A stretch of 64,000 nucleotides of DNA from SKLM01 sp964450435. Its GTDB lineage: Bacteria; Chloroflexota; Anaerolineae; B4-G1. The first letter of the stretch is position 1; each line of letters opens with the position of its first letter. This document shows, one piece after another, positions 9,444 through 18,341 of this stretch. The stretch lies in NCBI GenBank assembly GCA_964450435.1, contig CAYVCX010000008.1:1-64000 (forward strand), read 5' to 3'. The notes beneath the pieces were generated by a model. The model saw nothing but the letters and a program-made list of their open reading frames with translations, ran no database searches and was not told the DNA's origin. Both the position numbers and the translations under genes were made by a program.

Positions 9444-11809
9444 CGGGTACGAGGGGTAGAATGCAGCGGAAGAGGGAGTTGAATCCGTCTGGAGGTCATA
9501 CTCCACGGCTCTGGCGATCAGTCGTGAATCACTGGTCGTTGGCACTGTGCCTCCTGCTATATCTGACCGTGACCATACTGTACAGTCTGACTGTCCCCAT
9601 CTTCGAGACTCCCGATGCAAACGGGCATTACGCCTACATCCACGAACTGACCGAGGGGCGCGGGCTGCCGGTGCAAGGCGAACCGTCCGGGAGCAGAGTG
9701 ACCGGCTACGTGGCAAGCCATCCGCCGCTTTACTATGCTCTCTGCGCTGCGCTGAGTTGGTGGGTGCCTGACGATGTCGATTTTGAGGACTGGGCCTGGC
9801 GGAACCCTCATCAGACAATGGGCGATCCCGACCGGACGGCAAACAAGAACATCCTGGTCCACACATCGGCTGAGGAGTTCCCCTGGCGGGGGACCCCTCT
9901 CACGATGCACATCGCTCGCCTCGTCTCAACGTTGCTCGGTGCCCTGGCTGTGGCTGCGACGTACGCTATCGCCCTGGAGCTCTTTCCGCAACGGCGATGG
10001 CTGGCCCTGGGAGCGACAAGCCTGGTTGCCTTCAACCCGATGTTTGTGTTTACGGGCGCACGGGTGAGCAATGATGCAGCCGTGGCCGCCTTTGCCTCTC
10101 TCAGTATCTGGGGGGCGGTCCGTCTTGTGGTGAAAGACCTGTCTCGAAGAGGATTAGTGCTGACCGGCACGGCTCTCGGACTAGCGGTGCTTTCGAAGCT
10201 GAGTGGGCTCGTCCTCGCTCCTGTTGTCGCTCTTGCCCTGCTGGTCAACAGCCTACACCGGTGGGACGAGAGGTCAGAGGAAAGCTGGCAGCAGAAGTTG
10301 TCAGCGCTCATGGGGCGCTGGGCACTGGTAGGCCTGACGGTGCTGGCTGTCACTGGCTGGTGGTTCGCTCGCAACGTGGTCCTGTACGATGAGCTGATGG
10401 GCGTCGAGGCCTGGCTCAGCCACACAGCCACGGTGCGCTCCGATCCCATAGGCGTGCTAGATGTTGTCAGGGAGCTCAGCGGCCTGGAGAAGTCGTACTG
10501 GGCGATGTTCGGCTGGTTTAATGTCGCGGTGGCCCCCTGGATGTACAGGTTCTGGTGGGTGTTGGTACGCGCAGCTTTCCTAGCTTTGGGGCTTGTCGTA
10601 GTGGATCAAGTGTCGTCCCGACGACTGACTCGCCGGGTACAGTGGGGGCTGGTGATTCTGGTCGCCGCTGTACTCCTCAACTTCGGCTCGGTCTGGCGCT
10701 TTATCATGACAGTGCTAGGTGCGCAGGGACGATATCTGATGCCCGTCGTCGCCCCGATTTCTATCCTGTTGATGCTGGGCCTGGGGCGCCTGGTGCCGAG
10801 GGCGCTGCATCCATCCCGCTGGCGGTACGGACTGGCGGCCCTCATCGGCGTGACCCACGTCGTGCTCACGCTGATCTGTCTGGTGTTCTTCATACTACCG
10901 GCCTATGCCAAGCCGGCAGTCGTGACAGAGGACGAGATCCCCGAAGCGATGACTCGCCTGGATCTGTCGTTCGAGGGGACGCCCGTAGTTCTCCTCGGTG
11001 GACAGGTCGAGGCAGAGAGTGTGTCGCCGGGGGATCGGGTCTCAGTGAGCCTCTACTGGCGAGCCAGAGAGCCTTCAGAGCAAGACTACGTTGCTTTCCT
11101 GCAAATCCTGGGACGAGAGATGGAGCCGATCGCGGGGGTGGACTGCTATCCGGGCGCTGGGACCTTCCCCCCTACGCTTTGGGAACCCGGCGTGGTCTAT
11201 CGCGATCGCTACCACCTGGCCGTCGCCGCCGACGCGCTGAGCCCAACCGCAGGTGTGCTTCACGCCGGTCTTTACACAGAGGAAGGAGAACGCCTATCGA
11301 TCCGCCGCTCTGCTGACCAGCCGCTGTTGGACTTAGCTCTTCTGGACCGGGTAGCAGTTCGCCCGCACGAGCCTGTCTCCGCCGACATCGCCCACAGGGT
11401 GAACGCGCGTTTCGGAGAGTCCATCACCCTGGTGGGATACGATATCTCGGACGAGAGCGTAAAACGCGGCGATGCAGTCACCGTCACCCTGGTGTGGCAC
11501 ACGGAGGCTGCGCTGGATACCGATTACACAGCCTTTGTCCATCTGATAGACTCTGACGCGGACCTGGTCGTCCAGAGCGACCATCCACCCCTGAACGGTG
11601 CATACCCCACCTCTCTGTGGAAGGCCGGCGACGTCGTGCGAGACTTGCATCGCCTGACCATCGATCACGCTGCTGCGTCCGGTGCTTGCACACTGTCGAT
11701 AGGTATGTACAATCCGGAGACGAATGAGCGCTTACCAGCCTACAAGGAACGGAACGACACCCGATTCAAGGACGACATCATTGTCGTTGGTGGGGTGACT
11801 ATCGAATGA
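9440..11809 (+). CDS. Multi-pass glycosyltransferase-like protein (DUF2142-like) with two tail domains
   Basis: The 789-residue protein is a paralogue of the gene at 4003. It shares the first loop VPIFETPDANGHYAYIHEL, an AFNPMFVFTGARVSNDA motif, YAKPAVV after the last helix, and two tail domains (VLLGGQVEAESVSPGD; FGESITLVGYDI). In the first loop the acidic PDE of its neighbours is PDA, which may lower or change catalysis. GTG at 9440 overlaps the previous stop. The ATG at 9461 has a GAGGGG ribosome site five bases upstream and is a strong alternative start, removing seven residues. Confidence 0.78.
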   Translation: MTGTRGRMQRKRELNPSGGHTPRLWRSVVNHWSLALCLLLYLTVTILYSLTVPIFETPDANGHYAYIHELTEGRGLPVQGEPSGSRVTGYVASHPPLYYALCAALSWWVPDDVDFEDWAWRNPHQTMGDPDRTANKNILVHTSAEEFPWRGTPLTMHIARLVSTLLGALAVAATYAIALELFPQRRWLALGATSLVAFNPMFVFTGARVSNDAAVAAFASLSIWGAVRLVVKDLSRRGLVLTGTALGLAVLSKLSGLVLAPVVALALLVNSLHRWDERSEESWQQKLSALMGRWALVGLTVLAVTGWWFARNVVLYDELMGVEAWLSHTATVRSDPIGVLDVVRELSGLEKSYWAMFGWFNVAVAPWMYRFWWVLVRAAFLALGLVVVDQVSSRRLTRRVQWGLVILVAAVLLNFGSVWRFIMTVLGAQGRYLMPVVAPISILLMLGLGRLVPRALHPSRWRYGLAALIGVTHVVLTLICLVFFILPAYAKPAVVTEDEIPEAMTRLDLSFEGTPVVLLGGQVEAESVSPGDRVSVSLYWRAREPSEQDYVAFLQILGREMEPIAGVDCYPGAGTFPPTLWEPGVVYRDRYHLAVAADALSPTAGVLHAGLYTEEGERLSIRRSADQPLLDLALLDRVAVRPHEPVSADIAHRVNARFGESITLVGYDISDESVKRGDAVTVTLVWHTEAALDTDYTAFVHLIDSDADLVVQSDHPPLNGAYPTSLWKAGDVVRDLHRLTIDHAAASGACTLSIGMYNPETNERLPAYKERNDTRFKDDIIVVGGVTIE

Positions 11810-14082
11810 TCCGACCCAGACTGTCATCCCGGCAGATGCTGGCCTCTATCGTCATTCTATACCTGCTAGGCGGCGTTGTATACAGCTTAGTCACCCCGGT
11901 TATGGAGGCCTCCGACGAATTCAAGCACTACCCATACGTTCAGTACGTTCAGACGCAGCACGATTTGCCCGTGCTCGACCCGTCCGTCTGCCTGGATACC
12001 CCAAGCGAATGTCCCTGGCTGCAAGACGGTGGACAGCCTCCGACCTACTACGTTCTTCTTGCGGCGGCCACGTCGTGGATAGATACCTCCGATCTCGCCG
12101 ACCTCCGTCGCGTCAACTGGCACGCCTTCATCGGCGATCCAGGCCAGGTCTGCAACAAGAACTTGATCATCCATCGTCCGATCCAAGAACAATTTCCCTG
12201 GAAGGGCACGGTCCTGGCGATCCACGTGAGCCGTTTCGTCACGGTGGCGATAGGCGCCGGCACCGTCATAATGACCTATCTCACAGCTCGTACGTTATTC
12301 CCCGATCATCCTGCCCTGACACTCGGTGCCACCGCGTTGACCGCCTTTAACCCTATGTTCATCTTCGTCAACGCTTCAGTGAACAACGATGCCTTGACCA
12401 CCTTCTTCGGCTGCCTGAACCTGCTCATGTTATTGCATCTGACGCGCGATGGCCTAGAGAGGGCGCTCCCGCTCTGGCGGTACGGATTGGTGGGAGTCAC
12501 GATGGGTTTCTTTATGCTGACCAAACTGAGCGCTCTGACAGCCCTTATGCTACTCCCCGCCGTGCTGGCCTGGGTCAGCTACCGCCGGCGAAGTTGGCGC
12601 CCACTCACAGTAGGTCTGCCTCTCATCGTCGTGGTGACCGCCCTGATGAGTGGGTGGTGGTTTGTACGCAATTTCCGCCTCTACGGTGACTTGACCGGGC
12701 TGAATGCCTTCGTCAAGATTCAGGGAACGCGCGGCGGGTTTCCTTCGCTCCGCGATTGGGTGGAGGAATTCGTCACGTTTCGCTGGACGTACTGGGGGCT
12801 GTTCGGCGGGGTAAATGTAATGGCCCCAGTCTGGGTCTATCGTTTCTTCGACGCGCTGTCACTGCTCGGCCTGATCGGGTTTGTCAAGTGGTCAGTGAAG
12901 AGCGGTGAGCTTCGTCGCCTATGGATTGCTTTCCGTCGTCCCGAATCCCCTTCTCATACCTCGCTGTGGTGGATTCCTGCGCTGTGGGTGGGGATCCTCT
13001 TCCTCTCGGTATTGAGATGGACGTGGATCTACTACGCGTTTCAAGGTCGGTTTTTGTTTCCCAGCATTGGTGGCATCAGCACGCTGCTGATGGTCGGCCT
13101 CCATCAGTGGCTGCCGAACGAGTATCGTCCTCTCTTGAGCCTGGGTGTAGGATTGACCGTGTTGATGATCGCTGCGATGCTTCCCTTCGCTTCGATACGG
13201 CCCGCCTACGCTCATCCGGAGGCCCTAGCTCTCTCGGACATACCCCCGGGCGCCCGCGTGGAGCCGGTGCAGATTGGCAGTGTGGCTCGGGTCGTGGGGT
13301 GGGAGTTTGAGAGACAGACCGTAGCGCCGGGTGATTCCAACGTCTACGTCGATCTTGTGGTCTACTGGCAGGCTGTGGCGCCCGATGGTGGCGATTACAT
13401 CAGCTTTGCCCACTTGTTGGGGCGTGACAACGAGGTCGTCGGGAAGATCAATCGCCGGCCCGCCTGCGGCATGGTTCCGACAGATTTGTGGGAACCCGGT
13501 CAGGTGTGGCGCGATCCCTATCGCATCCCAGTTGCGGATGACGCCCGGGCGCCGAGCAGGCTGCGCGTCGAGGCGGGTCTGTACAATCCCGAAGCCGACG
13601 AAACGCTGGGCGTGGTGCAGATAGGGGAAGCGAAGCTGGCTCCACCCGACCCACCGCTTGACATCGAGAATCCTCTGACGGTGGAGTTGGGAGATGGCAT
13701 CACGTTCGCCGGATACGATCTTGCGCCAACAGGGGTGACCCCGGGAGAGGCTATCACGGTGACGCTGTATTGGAGGGCCAGAGAGGCGCCCTCGTCAGAC
13801 TATCAGGTTTTCGTACACCTGCTTGAAGCCGATCCCCAGCCGGTGGCCCAGGGAGACGGGCCCCCGATGAAGGGCTACTACCCGACGTCCATGTGGGCAG
13901 CAGGCGATACTCTCTCTGATCCACATCGGTTGTCGCTGCCGAAAGACCTACCCGTCGGGCAATATCGCCTCTCGGTGGGCATGTACAGCTTGAAGACAAT
14001 GGACCGACTGCCCCGGTTAGATGGTAAGGGCACCAGCATCGAGATTCCTGCGACGGTGACGGTCACTCGGCCTGAGGATTGA
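11806..14082 (+). CDS. Multi-pass glycosyltransferase-like protein (DUF2142-like) with two tail domains
   Basis: The 758-residue protein begins with one helix, then PVMEASDEFKHYPYVQYV as the candidate active loop, and AFNPMFIFVNASVNNDA near residue 180. About ten membrane segments follow, and RPAYAHPEAL marks the switch to the soluble part. The first tail domain is diverged (IGSVARVVGWEF) and the second is canonical (LGDGITFAGYDL, VTLYWRA, YQVFVHLLEA, GMYSLKTMDRLPRL). ATGA overlap couples it to the gene before. A four-base gap separates it from the ligase-like gene after, so all appear to be one transcription unit. Confidence 0.78.
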   Translation: MIRPRLSSRQMLASIVILYLLGGVVYSLVTPVMEASDEFKHYPYVQYVQTQHDLPVLDPSVCLDTPSECPWLQDGGQPPTYYVLLAAATSWIDTSDLADLRRVNWHAFIGDPGQVCNKNLIIHRPIQEQFPWKGTVLAIHVSRFVTVAIGAGTVIMTYLTARTLFPDHPALTLGATALTAFNPMFIFVNASVNNDALTTFFGCLNLLMLLHLTRDGLERALPLWRYGLVGVTMGFFMLTKLSALTALMLLPAVLAWVSYRRRSWRPLTVGLPLIVVVTALMSGWWFVRNFRLYGDLTGLNAFVKIQGTRGGFPSLRDWVEEFVTFRWTYWGLFGGVNVMAPVWVYRFFDALSLLGLIGFVKWSVKSGELRRLWIAFRRPESPSHTSLWWIPALWVGILFLSVLRWTWIYYAFQGRFLFPSIGGISTLLMVGLHQWLPNEYRPLLSLGVGLTVLMIAAMLPFASIRPAYAHPEALALSDIPPGARVEPVQIGSVARVVGWEFERQTVAPGDSNVYVDLVVYWQAVAPDGGDYISFAHLLGRDNEVVGKINRRPACGMVPTDLWEPGQVWRDPYRIPVADDARAPSRLRVEAGLYNPEADETLGVVQIGEAKLAPPDPPLDIENPLTVELGDGITFAGYDLAPTGVTPGEAITVTLYWRAREAPSSDYQVFVHLLEADPQPVAQGDGPPMKGYYPTSMWAAGDTLSDPHRLSLPKDLPVGQYRLSVGMYSLKTMDRLPRLDGKGTSIEIPATVTVTRPED

Positions 14083-14086
14083 GGTT

Positions 14087-15574
14087 GTGACATCTCAGGA
14101 TTGGCTCTATCGCATCTTCGCCTCCCGCCTCCGTTGGCTCTCCGCCCTGGCCACGCTGACGGTCTGTTCGGTGCTGGCGCTGGGAGCCGGCTATGTACTG
14201 GCCGAGTTCGGCCCGCTGGCTGCGGGAGCAGGGATAGTCACGCTGTTCCTTAGTCTGTGGATACTACGCGACATTGAGGTTGCCTATTGGTCCCTAATCG
14301 GCATTGTCTGTTTACTGCCCTTCGCGTCGTTCCCGTTCGCCATCGGGTTCACGCCCACGTTCCTCGATGCGGCGCTGGGGGCACTCTTCCTCACCTGGCT
14401 TCTCCAGCTTGCCGGCGACGCTCAAAGCGAGCTCATCGCCACACCGTTGGGGTTGCCGGTCGTGGCCTTCATGCTGCTGGCAGTGGGCACGTTCATATTC
14501 GGGCTGGCGCACGTTCCACTGGCCCTCGGTTTCCTGCAGTACTACCTACGACACTTCGGCGAGGTGATGCTCAGCGTGGCCCTCTTCTTCCTCGTGGTCA
14601 ACACCGTGCAGGACGAAGGACGGCTGCGACGCATCGTGCGCGCGCTGATCCTGGGAGCTTCGGGCGCTGCCCTGCTGGGCACGGGGCTGTACATCATCGC
14701 CGACCAGGTCTCAAGCGATTTCGTCATTCGCATCCTCTCAGCCCTCGGGCGGGTCGGCTATCCCACCGGGCCAGGCGTGCTGCGCTACATTCGGGAAAAC
14801 CCTGAGCTGCCGATGCGGGCCACGTCCACATCGGTGGACCCTAACGTGCTGGGAAGTCTGCTCAACCTGGCGCTGGCGATCAGCGTGCCGCAGCTTTTGG
14901 CCGCGCGCCCCCTGATTCGTCGCCGTTACCTCCTGCCGATGTTGGGTATTATGGCCCTCTGCCTGGGCCTAACGATGAGCCGCGGCTCGATGGTCGGTCT
15001 GGGAGCCGCGCTGGTGGTGCTATCTGCGCTGCGTTACGGCAAGCTGTGGTTCCTGCTGATTGGTGCAGTGGCGCTCTTACTCCTACTACCCCAGACTCGG
15101 GGTCTGGTGCTGCATTTCGTCGAGGGGTTCATGATCCAGGATCTGGCCACCCAGATGCGTATGGGCGAGTACAAGGATGCACTGATCCTGATTCAACGCC
15201 ATCGGCTGCTCGGGGTCGGCTTCGCGGGCTCTCCGGACATCGACACCTACATCGGCGTGGCCAACGTGTATCTGCTCATCGCCCAACAGATGGGCCTGAT
15301 CGGCCTAGCCAGCTTCTTGATCGTGATGAGTGTGCTTCTGGTGCGCTTCTGGCGCACACGGCATATGGCAGTCGACACACGCCTGGAACCACTGTGGTGG
15401 GGGCTGCACGCAGGAGTCGTTGGAGCCCTGGCGGGCGGCATCTTCGACCATTACTTCTTCAACCTAGACTTTCACCACTCGGTCACACTCTTCTGGCTCG
15501 TCGTCGGATTGGCAACGGCAGCGACAGAGCTAATCCGCAAGGGTGCAAGGCGACAGGACAGTCCGACAGTTTAG
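14087..15574 (+). CDS. O-antigen ligase / Wzy-C family membrane protein
   Basis: The 495-residue polytopic protein has about twelve hydrophobic segments. It carries PNVLGSLLNLALAI, MSRGSMVGLGAAL and the C-terminal run LLGVGFAGSP ... ANVYLLIAQQMGLIGL, the usual look of the Wzy_C domain with its large periplasmic loop. Members ligate or polymerise undecaprenyl-linked glycans at the outer face of the inner membrane. The start is GTG, four bases after the previous stop. Its place at the end of a run of GT-C enzymes suggests it acts on the glycan those enzymes build. Ligase and polymerase cannot be told apart from sequence alone. Confidence 0.8.
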   Translation: MTSQDWLYRIFASRLRWLSALATLTVCSVLALGAGYVLAEFGPLAAGAGIVTLFLSLWILRDIEVAYWSLIGIVCLLPFASFPFAIGFTPTFLDAALGALFLTWLLQLAGDAQSELIATPLGLPVVAFMLLAVGTFIFGLAHVPLALGFLQYYLRHFGEVMLSVALFFLVVNTVQDEGRLRRIVRALILGASGAALLGTGLYIIADQVSSDFVIRILSALGRVGYPTGPGVLRYIRENPELPMRATSTSVDPNVLGSLLNLALAISVPQLLAARPLIRRRYLLPMLGIMALCLGLTMSRGSMVGLGAALVVLSALRYGKLWFLLIGAVALLLLLPQTRGLVLHFVEGFMIQDLATQMRMGEYKDALILIQRHRLLGVGFAGSPDIDTYIGVANVYLLIAQQMGLIGLASFLIVMSVLLVRFWRTRHMAVDTRLEPLWWGLHAGVVGALAGGIFDHYFFNLDFHHSVTLFWLVVGLATAATELIRKGARRQDSPTV

Positions 15575-16030
15575 CCATCAAGCCGTGCTTGGCTCTCGCC
15601 ACCGGGCCATGGCCTGAACCGCTCAACACCACGTGCCACGCCTTCGTCTCGAGCACGATTCCCGACACTCGCTGGGCCTCTCTCACGAGCAAGGTCTTGG
15701 GTGACAGGCCTCAGGGGCTGACCTGAAAGGCACCGTGGCAGAAGGAAGGAAGGAAGAGGAACCCGTAGAGGCAGCCCGCACCTATTGGCTATCTCCAGAC
15801 GTGTCGGCTGAGGCCAGGATTGACAGGTTGTTCTGAGCAGCCAGGGATCCACCATGTTAGCTCGGAGGGACGGCTTAGATAACTCACCAGCCCACCCCAA
15901 TCCCGTACACCGCGCGTTCACTCGCTACCTTGAGGTATGCGTGTTATAATCAATTGGATTTGAAGACGGAATGAGATCCCAAGGCACTTGTGGCCCTGGG
16001 CATCTCCACAAGATATAGAGGCAAAGGACA
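15575..16030. other. 456-base intergenic stretch; only a candidate -10 box
   Basis: No supported gene. A TATAAT lies at 15945-15950, 81 bases before the next start codon, but no good -35 stands at the right distance, so a promoter for the protease gene is only possible. Confidence 0.4.
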
Positions 16031-16669
16031 TTGTTGGGAAATCTCCTTGATCCGAACCGGCTGATTACGCTGGCCATACTGTTTCTGACCAGCATGCCCC
16101 TTCACGAGTGGGCGCATGCCTGGGCGGCATATCAGTTGGGCGATGACACAGCTGCCCGACGAGGACGGATGACCATAAACCCGCTGGCGCATCTCGATCC
16201 GGTCGGGACGATCTCTCTGGTGCTTTTCGGCTTTGGGTGGGGAAAGCCGGTGCCTGTAAGTCCTTATCGTCTGCGCGGAGACTTGCGCCGCAACCACGCG
16301 CTTGTGAGCATCGCCGGTCCCCTCTCCAACCTACTGCTGGCGATGCTGGGAGCGATTCCGTTTCGGCTCGGTTGGTTGAGTCTGTACGGCCGTGCTTCTG
16401 TGATCAGTCCGCAGGGCATTTTGATGCAATTCATCAGCATCAATCTGGCCCTGATGGCCTTCAACCTGATCCCCTTCCCCCCTCTCGATGGTTCTCGGGT
16501 ACTGGTCTGGCTGCTGCCGCGTCAGTGGGCAACGAAATTCGAGCGACTTGAGCAGTTCGGTGGGCCGGGACTGATGCTGGTATTGTACCTGATGTCAAGG
16601 ACGGGCGTGCTTGGGATGGTCATGAACCCGCTGATGAGCTTCATGTTTCGAGCGCTGCTCGTCTACTGA
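16031..16669 (+). CDS. Site-2 protease family (M50) membrane metalloprotease
   Basis: The 212-residue protein has the zinc-binding HEWAHAW (HExxH) at residues 25-31 in the first membrane segment, and the second-site motif FNLIPFPPLDG near residue 148. This is the NPDG-type ligand of the short rhomboid-like M50 group. Such proteases cut membrane-embedded substrates; the substrate is unknown. The start is TTG with an AAGGA ribosome site, chosen because it is the only one upstream of the first helix. The gene ends 14 bases before the HD gene. Length fits the compact M50B subgroup without a PDZ domain. Confidence 0.88.
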   Translation: MLGNLLDPNRLITLAILFLTSMPLHEWAHAWAAYQLGDDTAARRGRMTINPLAHLDPVGTISLVLFGFGWGKPVPVSPYRLRGDLRRNHALVSIAGPLSNLLLAMLGAIPFRLGWLSLYGRASVISPQGILMQFISINLALMAFNLIPFPPLDGSRVLVWLLPRQWATKFERLEQFGGPGLMLVLYLMSRTGVLGMVMNPLMSFMFRALLVY

Positions 16670-16683
16670 CGCATCTGACGGCG

Positions 16684-17205
16684 ATGCCGCGTTGCCACCG
16701 CGTCGAGCAGTTTCTGCGAGCACTGACTGCCCGGCGCAGGATCAACAAGCCGCGGATGGAACAAGTGGCGAGGACTCTGTCGCCAGAGGCTCAAGCTCTA
16801 TTCGTCAAACAAGCCCCACAGGATCAGTGTCATGCACTGACCGTGTACGAGACACTCCGTCAGCGAGGGCACACTAATGAGGATCTCCTGGCAGCCGCAC
16901 TGCTGCACGACGTCGGCAAGGCCGCGGCTCAACTGCCCGCATGGCAGAGAGGGGTGTTCGTGCTGATCCAACATCTCGTGCCGCGCACCTTAGATCGCCT
17001 CACCGATGGGCAGGCCGACGGTTGGCGACGGGCTCTCGCCCGATATGCCAGTCACGCAGAAACTGGAGCGCGCTGGGCGGAGGCGGCCGGGTGCTCGCCG
17101 CTCACTGTCGAGTTGATCCGGCGTCATCAGCAGCAGCTGAGTACGTGTCGGACAACAGAAGACCACCTGCTCGCAGCGCTGCAGGCGGGCGATGACGCAA
17201 ACTAG
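16684..17205 (+). CDS. HD-domain protein, predicted metal-dependent phosphohydrolase
   Basis: The 173-residue protein shows the HD signature: His in CHALTVYETL near residue 50, LLHDVGKAA near residue 78, and later ASHAETGARW and RRHQQ, which complete a metal site. HD proteins of this size are usually nucleotide or phosphate-ester hydrolases. No fused signalling domain hints at the substrate. It sits close behind the site-2 protease gene and may share its transcript. Confidence 0.75.
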   Translation: MPRCHRVEQFLRALTARRRINKPRMEQVARTLSPEAQALFVKQAPQDQCHALTVYETLRQRGHTNEDLLAAALLHDVGKAAAQLPAWQRGVFVLIQHLVPRTLDRLTDGQADGWRRALARYASHAETGARWAEAAGCSPLTVELIRRHQQQLSTCRTTEDHLLAALQAGDDAN

Positions 17206-17295
17206 AGCACACGGGGCGAAGATGGCAACCCCTCACTATGGGTGGGCGTTGCATCTTGCGCAGGACGTCAACACTTACAGGGGAAAGACACGATT

Positions 17296-18309
17296 ATGAA
17301 CTCTAATCGGGTAGCAATCATCGGCATCGATCTGATCAGCGCCTCCATCGCTATGGGGCTTCGAGATCAAAGACAGACCATGGAGATTGTTGGGTACGAC
17401 ACTGACCGCGCCATCGCCGACTTGGCGAAGGTGCGGGGGATCTTCGATGAGGTGCCGCGCAAACCAGGTCCGGCCTGCCAGGGAGCCTACCTGGTGATCG
17501 TATCTGAACCCTTGACTGACATCGAGGCGACATTCGCTGCTATCTCACCTCATCTGGAAGAAGGCGCCGTCATTACGGACACGGCGCGGCTCAAGGCTCC
17601 GGTGCTGCGGTGGGCTGAGGAAGTTCTCCCCGAGCATGTCTCTTACGTCGGCGGTCATTGCATCCCTAACCCAGCGGTGGTCGGGCTACGTTCCCTGGAG
17701 GGGCTGGGAGACGCCAGCGCAGATCTTCTTGAGGAAGCGCTCTACTGCTTCACGCCCTCATCCAAGGCTTCCAGCGCCGCAATCGAGACGTGCTCTGGCT
17801 TGGCCTATGCGCTCGGTGCGCACCCCTTCTTCCTAGATGTTGACGAGCACGACGGCCTACAAGCGGGCATCGAAGGTCTACCGGACTTACTTACCATCGC
17901 CCTGTTGAGAGCTACGGTTGACACACCGGGATGGAAAGAGATGCGCAAGTTTGCCGCGAACCGCTTCGCCGCCGCTACCGAGGCCGTCGATGATGCCGTC
18001 AGGCAGTATCCCTCAATATACCTGAACAGGAAGAATGTCCTCCGTCGCCTCGATTCACTTATGGAGGAGTTGGTGTATCTGCGCGGCGTGCTGAGTGGAG
18101 CTGACGAGGACATCTTGGCCGAGACTGCCACCGAAGCCGCCAAGAGCCGAGATCGCTGGATGAAGCAACGGCAACGGGGGATGTGGTCTGAAAAAGATGC
18201 TCTTGACACACGGAACGTACCGGGGGCTGCCCAACAGCTGAGCCGCATGATCTTTGGCAATCTGGCCTCCCGCTTCAATCAGACGCCCGCCGACTCGGAG
18301 GAAGAGTAG
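17296..18309 (+). CDS. Prephenate dehydrogenase-like (TyrA family) protein, diverged
   Basis: The ATG at 17296 follows a GGGGAAAG site and is preferred over the in-frame GTG at 17242. The 337-residue product opens with a Rossmann strand-loop (VAIIGIDLISASIAMGL), where TyrA normally has GLGLIGGS. The family site GxHPMAG appears as GGHCIPNP, so the usual active-site spacing is altered. A helical dimerisation half follows. The family oxidises prephenate or arogenate with NAD(P). The loss of several glycines and the unusual histidine motif make a changed substrate or a non-tyrosine role plausible. No other aromatic pathway gene is nearby. Confidence 0.6.
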   Translation: MNSNRVAIIGIDLISASIAMGLRDQRQTMEIVGYDTDRAIADLAKVRGIFDEVPRKPGPACQGAYLVIVSEPLTDIEATFAAISPHLEEGAVITDTARLKAPVLRWAEEVLPEHVSYVGGHCIPNPAVVGLRSLEGLGDASADLLEEALYCFTPSSKASSAAIETCSGLAYALGAHPFFLDVDEHDGLQAGIEGLPDLLTIALLRATVDTPGWKEMRKFAANRFAAATEAVDDAVRQYPSIYLNRKNVLRRLDSLMEELVYLRGVLSGADEDILAETATEAAKSRDRWMKQRQRGMWSEKDALDTRNVPGAAQQLSRMIFGNLASRFNQTPADSEEE

Positions 18310-18341
18310 TACGAGAGATAGCCGCAGTCACTTGAGACGCC

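Noticed and set aside
17242..17295. Upstream in-frame start of the TyrA-like gene
   Set aside because: The GTG has no ribosome site and the added residues do not fit the Rossmann start, while ATG 17296 has GGGGAAAG upstream.
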